Assembly: GCF_932294415.1 (NCBI RefSeq) | Contig: NC_065542.1 | Location: forward strand, 2,993,501-3,057,500 | Source of the DNA: Quercus robur | Lineage: Eukaryota > Streptophyta > Magnoliopsida > Fagales > Fagaceae | Length of the DNA stretch: 64,000 nt | Reading direction: 5' to 3' | Shown here: one piece after another, positions 63,790-64,000 of the stretch | How the letters are laid out: each line of letters starts with the position of its first letter | Numbering within the stretch: the first letter of the stretch is position 1 | Made by a program: the position numbers and the translations under genes | The notes under the pieces: generated by a model | What the model saw: the letters and a program-made list of their open reading frames with translations, nothing else | The model's database searches: none | What the model was told of the DNA's origin: nothing

Positions 63790-64000
63790 CTGCAGAAGAT
63801 ATGTTGTGGCCAAGTTAAGAAAAAATAGATAACCAAAAATAATTTTAGAAGGAAACCAAATTCCTATAATAATCCAATTGAAACTAGTCAATATCATAAA
63901 AGTAAGAGGAGTTCTATTTCCTAATTGTTGCACAAACCTACACAGAGACAACAATGTTCAATAATTGCCACAAAAAAACAGCACAACAAGAAAATATAAG

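Overview
The window looks like nuclear DNA of a flowering plant, most likely a woody eudicot. Genes carry many short exons with GT-AG introns, proteins carry plastid or mitochondrial targeting leaders, and intergenic DNA is AT-rich and full of LINEs, SINEs, MITEs, solo LTRs and AT microsatellites. The SINE and MITE types resemble those I associate with Fagales (oak/chestnut relatives), but that is an inference. No bacterial, viral or organellar gene block is present.

Layout. 1-2876 (-): a plant-mobile-domain (MAIN-like) gene, cut by the left edge, open in all five exons. 3700-7000: a decayed LINE, an RNase H fragment and a fossil Ty3/gypsy piece. 7000-12310: a locus with three diverged copies of one noncoding segment around a dead PIF/Harbinger transposase, plus a MITE. 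14847-20211 (+): a CDK-like, N-myristoylated protein kinase in 8 exons. 20995-21306 (-): two orphan exons not recognised. 22016-27822 (-): a plastid-type UPF0301/YqgE-AlgH gene with a 4.1 kb first intron. 28300-36900: gene-free repeat land with nested LINEs, two solo LTRs of one family in opposite orientation, and SINEs. 37030-41632 (+): an LHT-type amino acid transporter with a noncoding first exon and an overlapping upstream ORF. 43389-49364 (-): an NDUFAF5-type mitochondrial methyltransferase-fold gene in 11 exons. 51009-60143 (+): a plastid-type protein with two thioredoxin/GST-N folds, with a nearly open LINE lying antisense in intron 2. 61687-63789 (-): the 3' part of a QTRT2-type tRNA-guanine transglycosylase gene, cut by the right edge.

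The host genes are unrelated housekeeping or signalling genes and do not form a pathway cluster. NDUFAF5 and the thioredoxin-fold gene are divergent with 1.6 kb between their starts; the thioredoxin-fold gene and QTRT2 converge. I rebuilt each exon chain by hand from splice signals and reading phase. All chains close in frame, but none was tested against transcripts. I found no convincing new multi-gene system. The most interesting items are the overlapping upstream ORF of the transporter, the degenerate second active site of the thioredoxin-fold protein, the orphan exons, and the triplicated segment.
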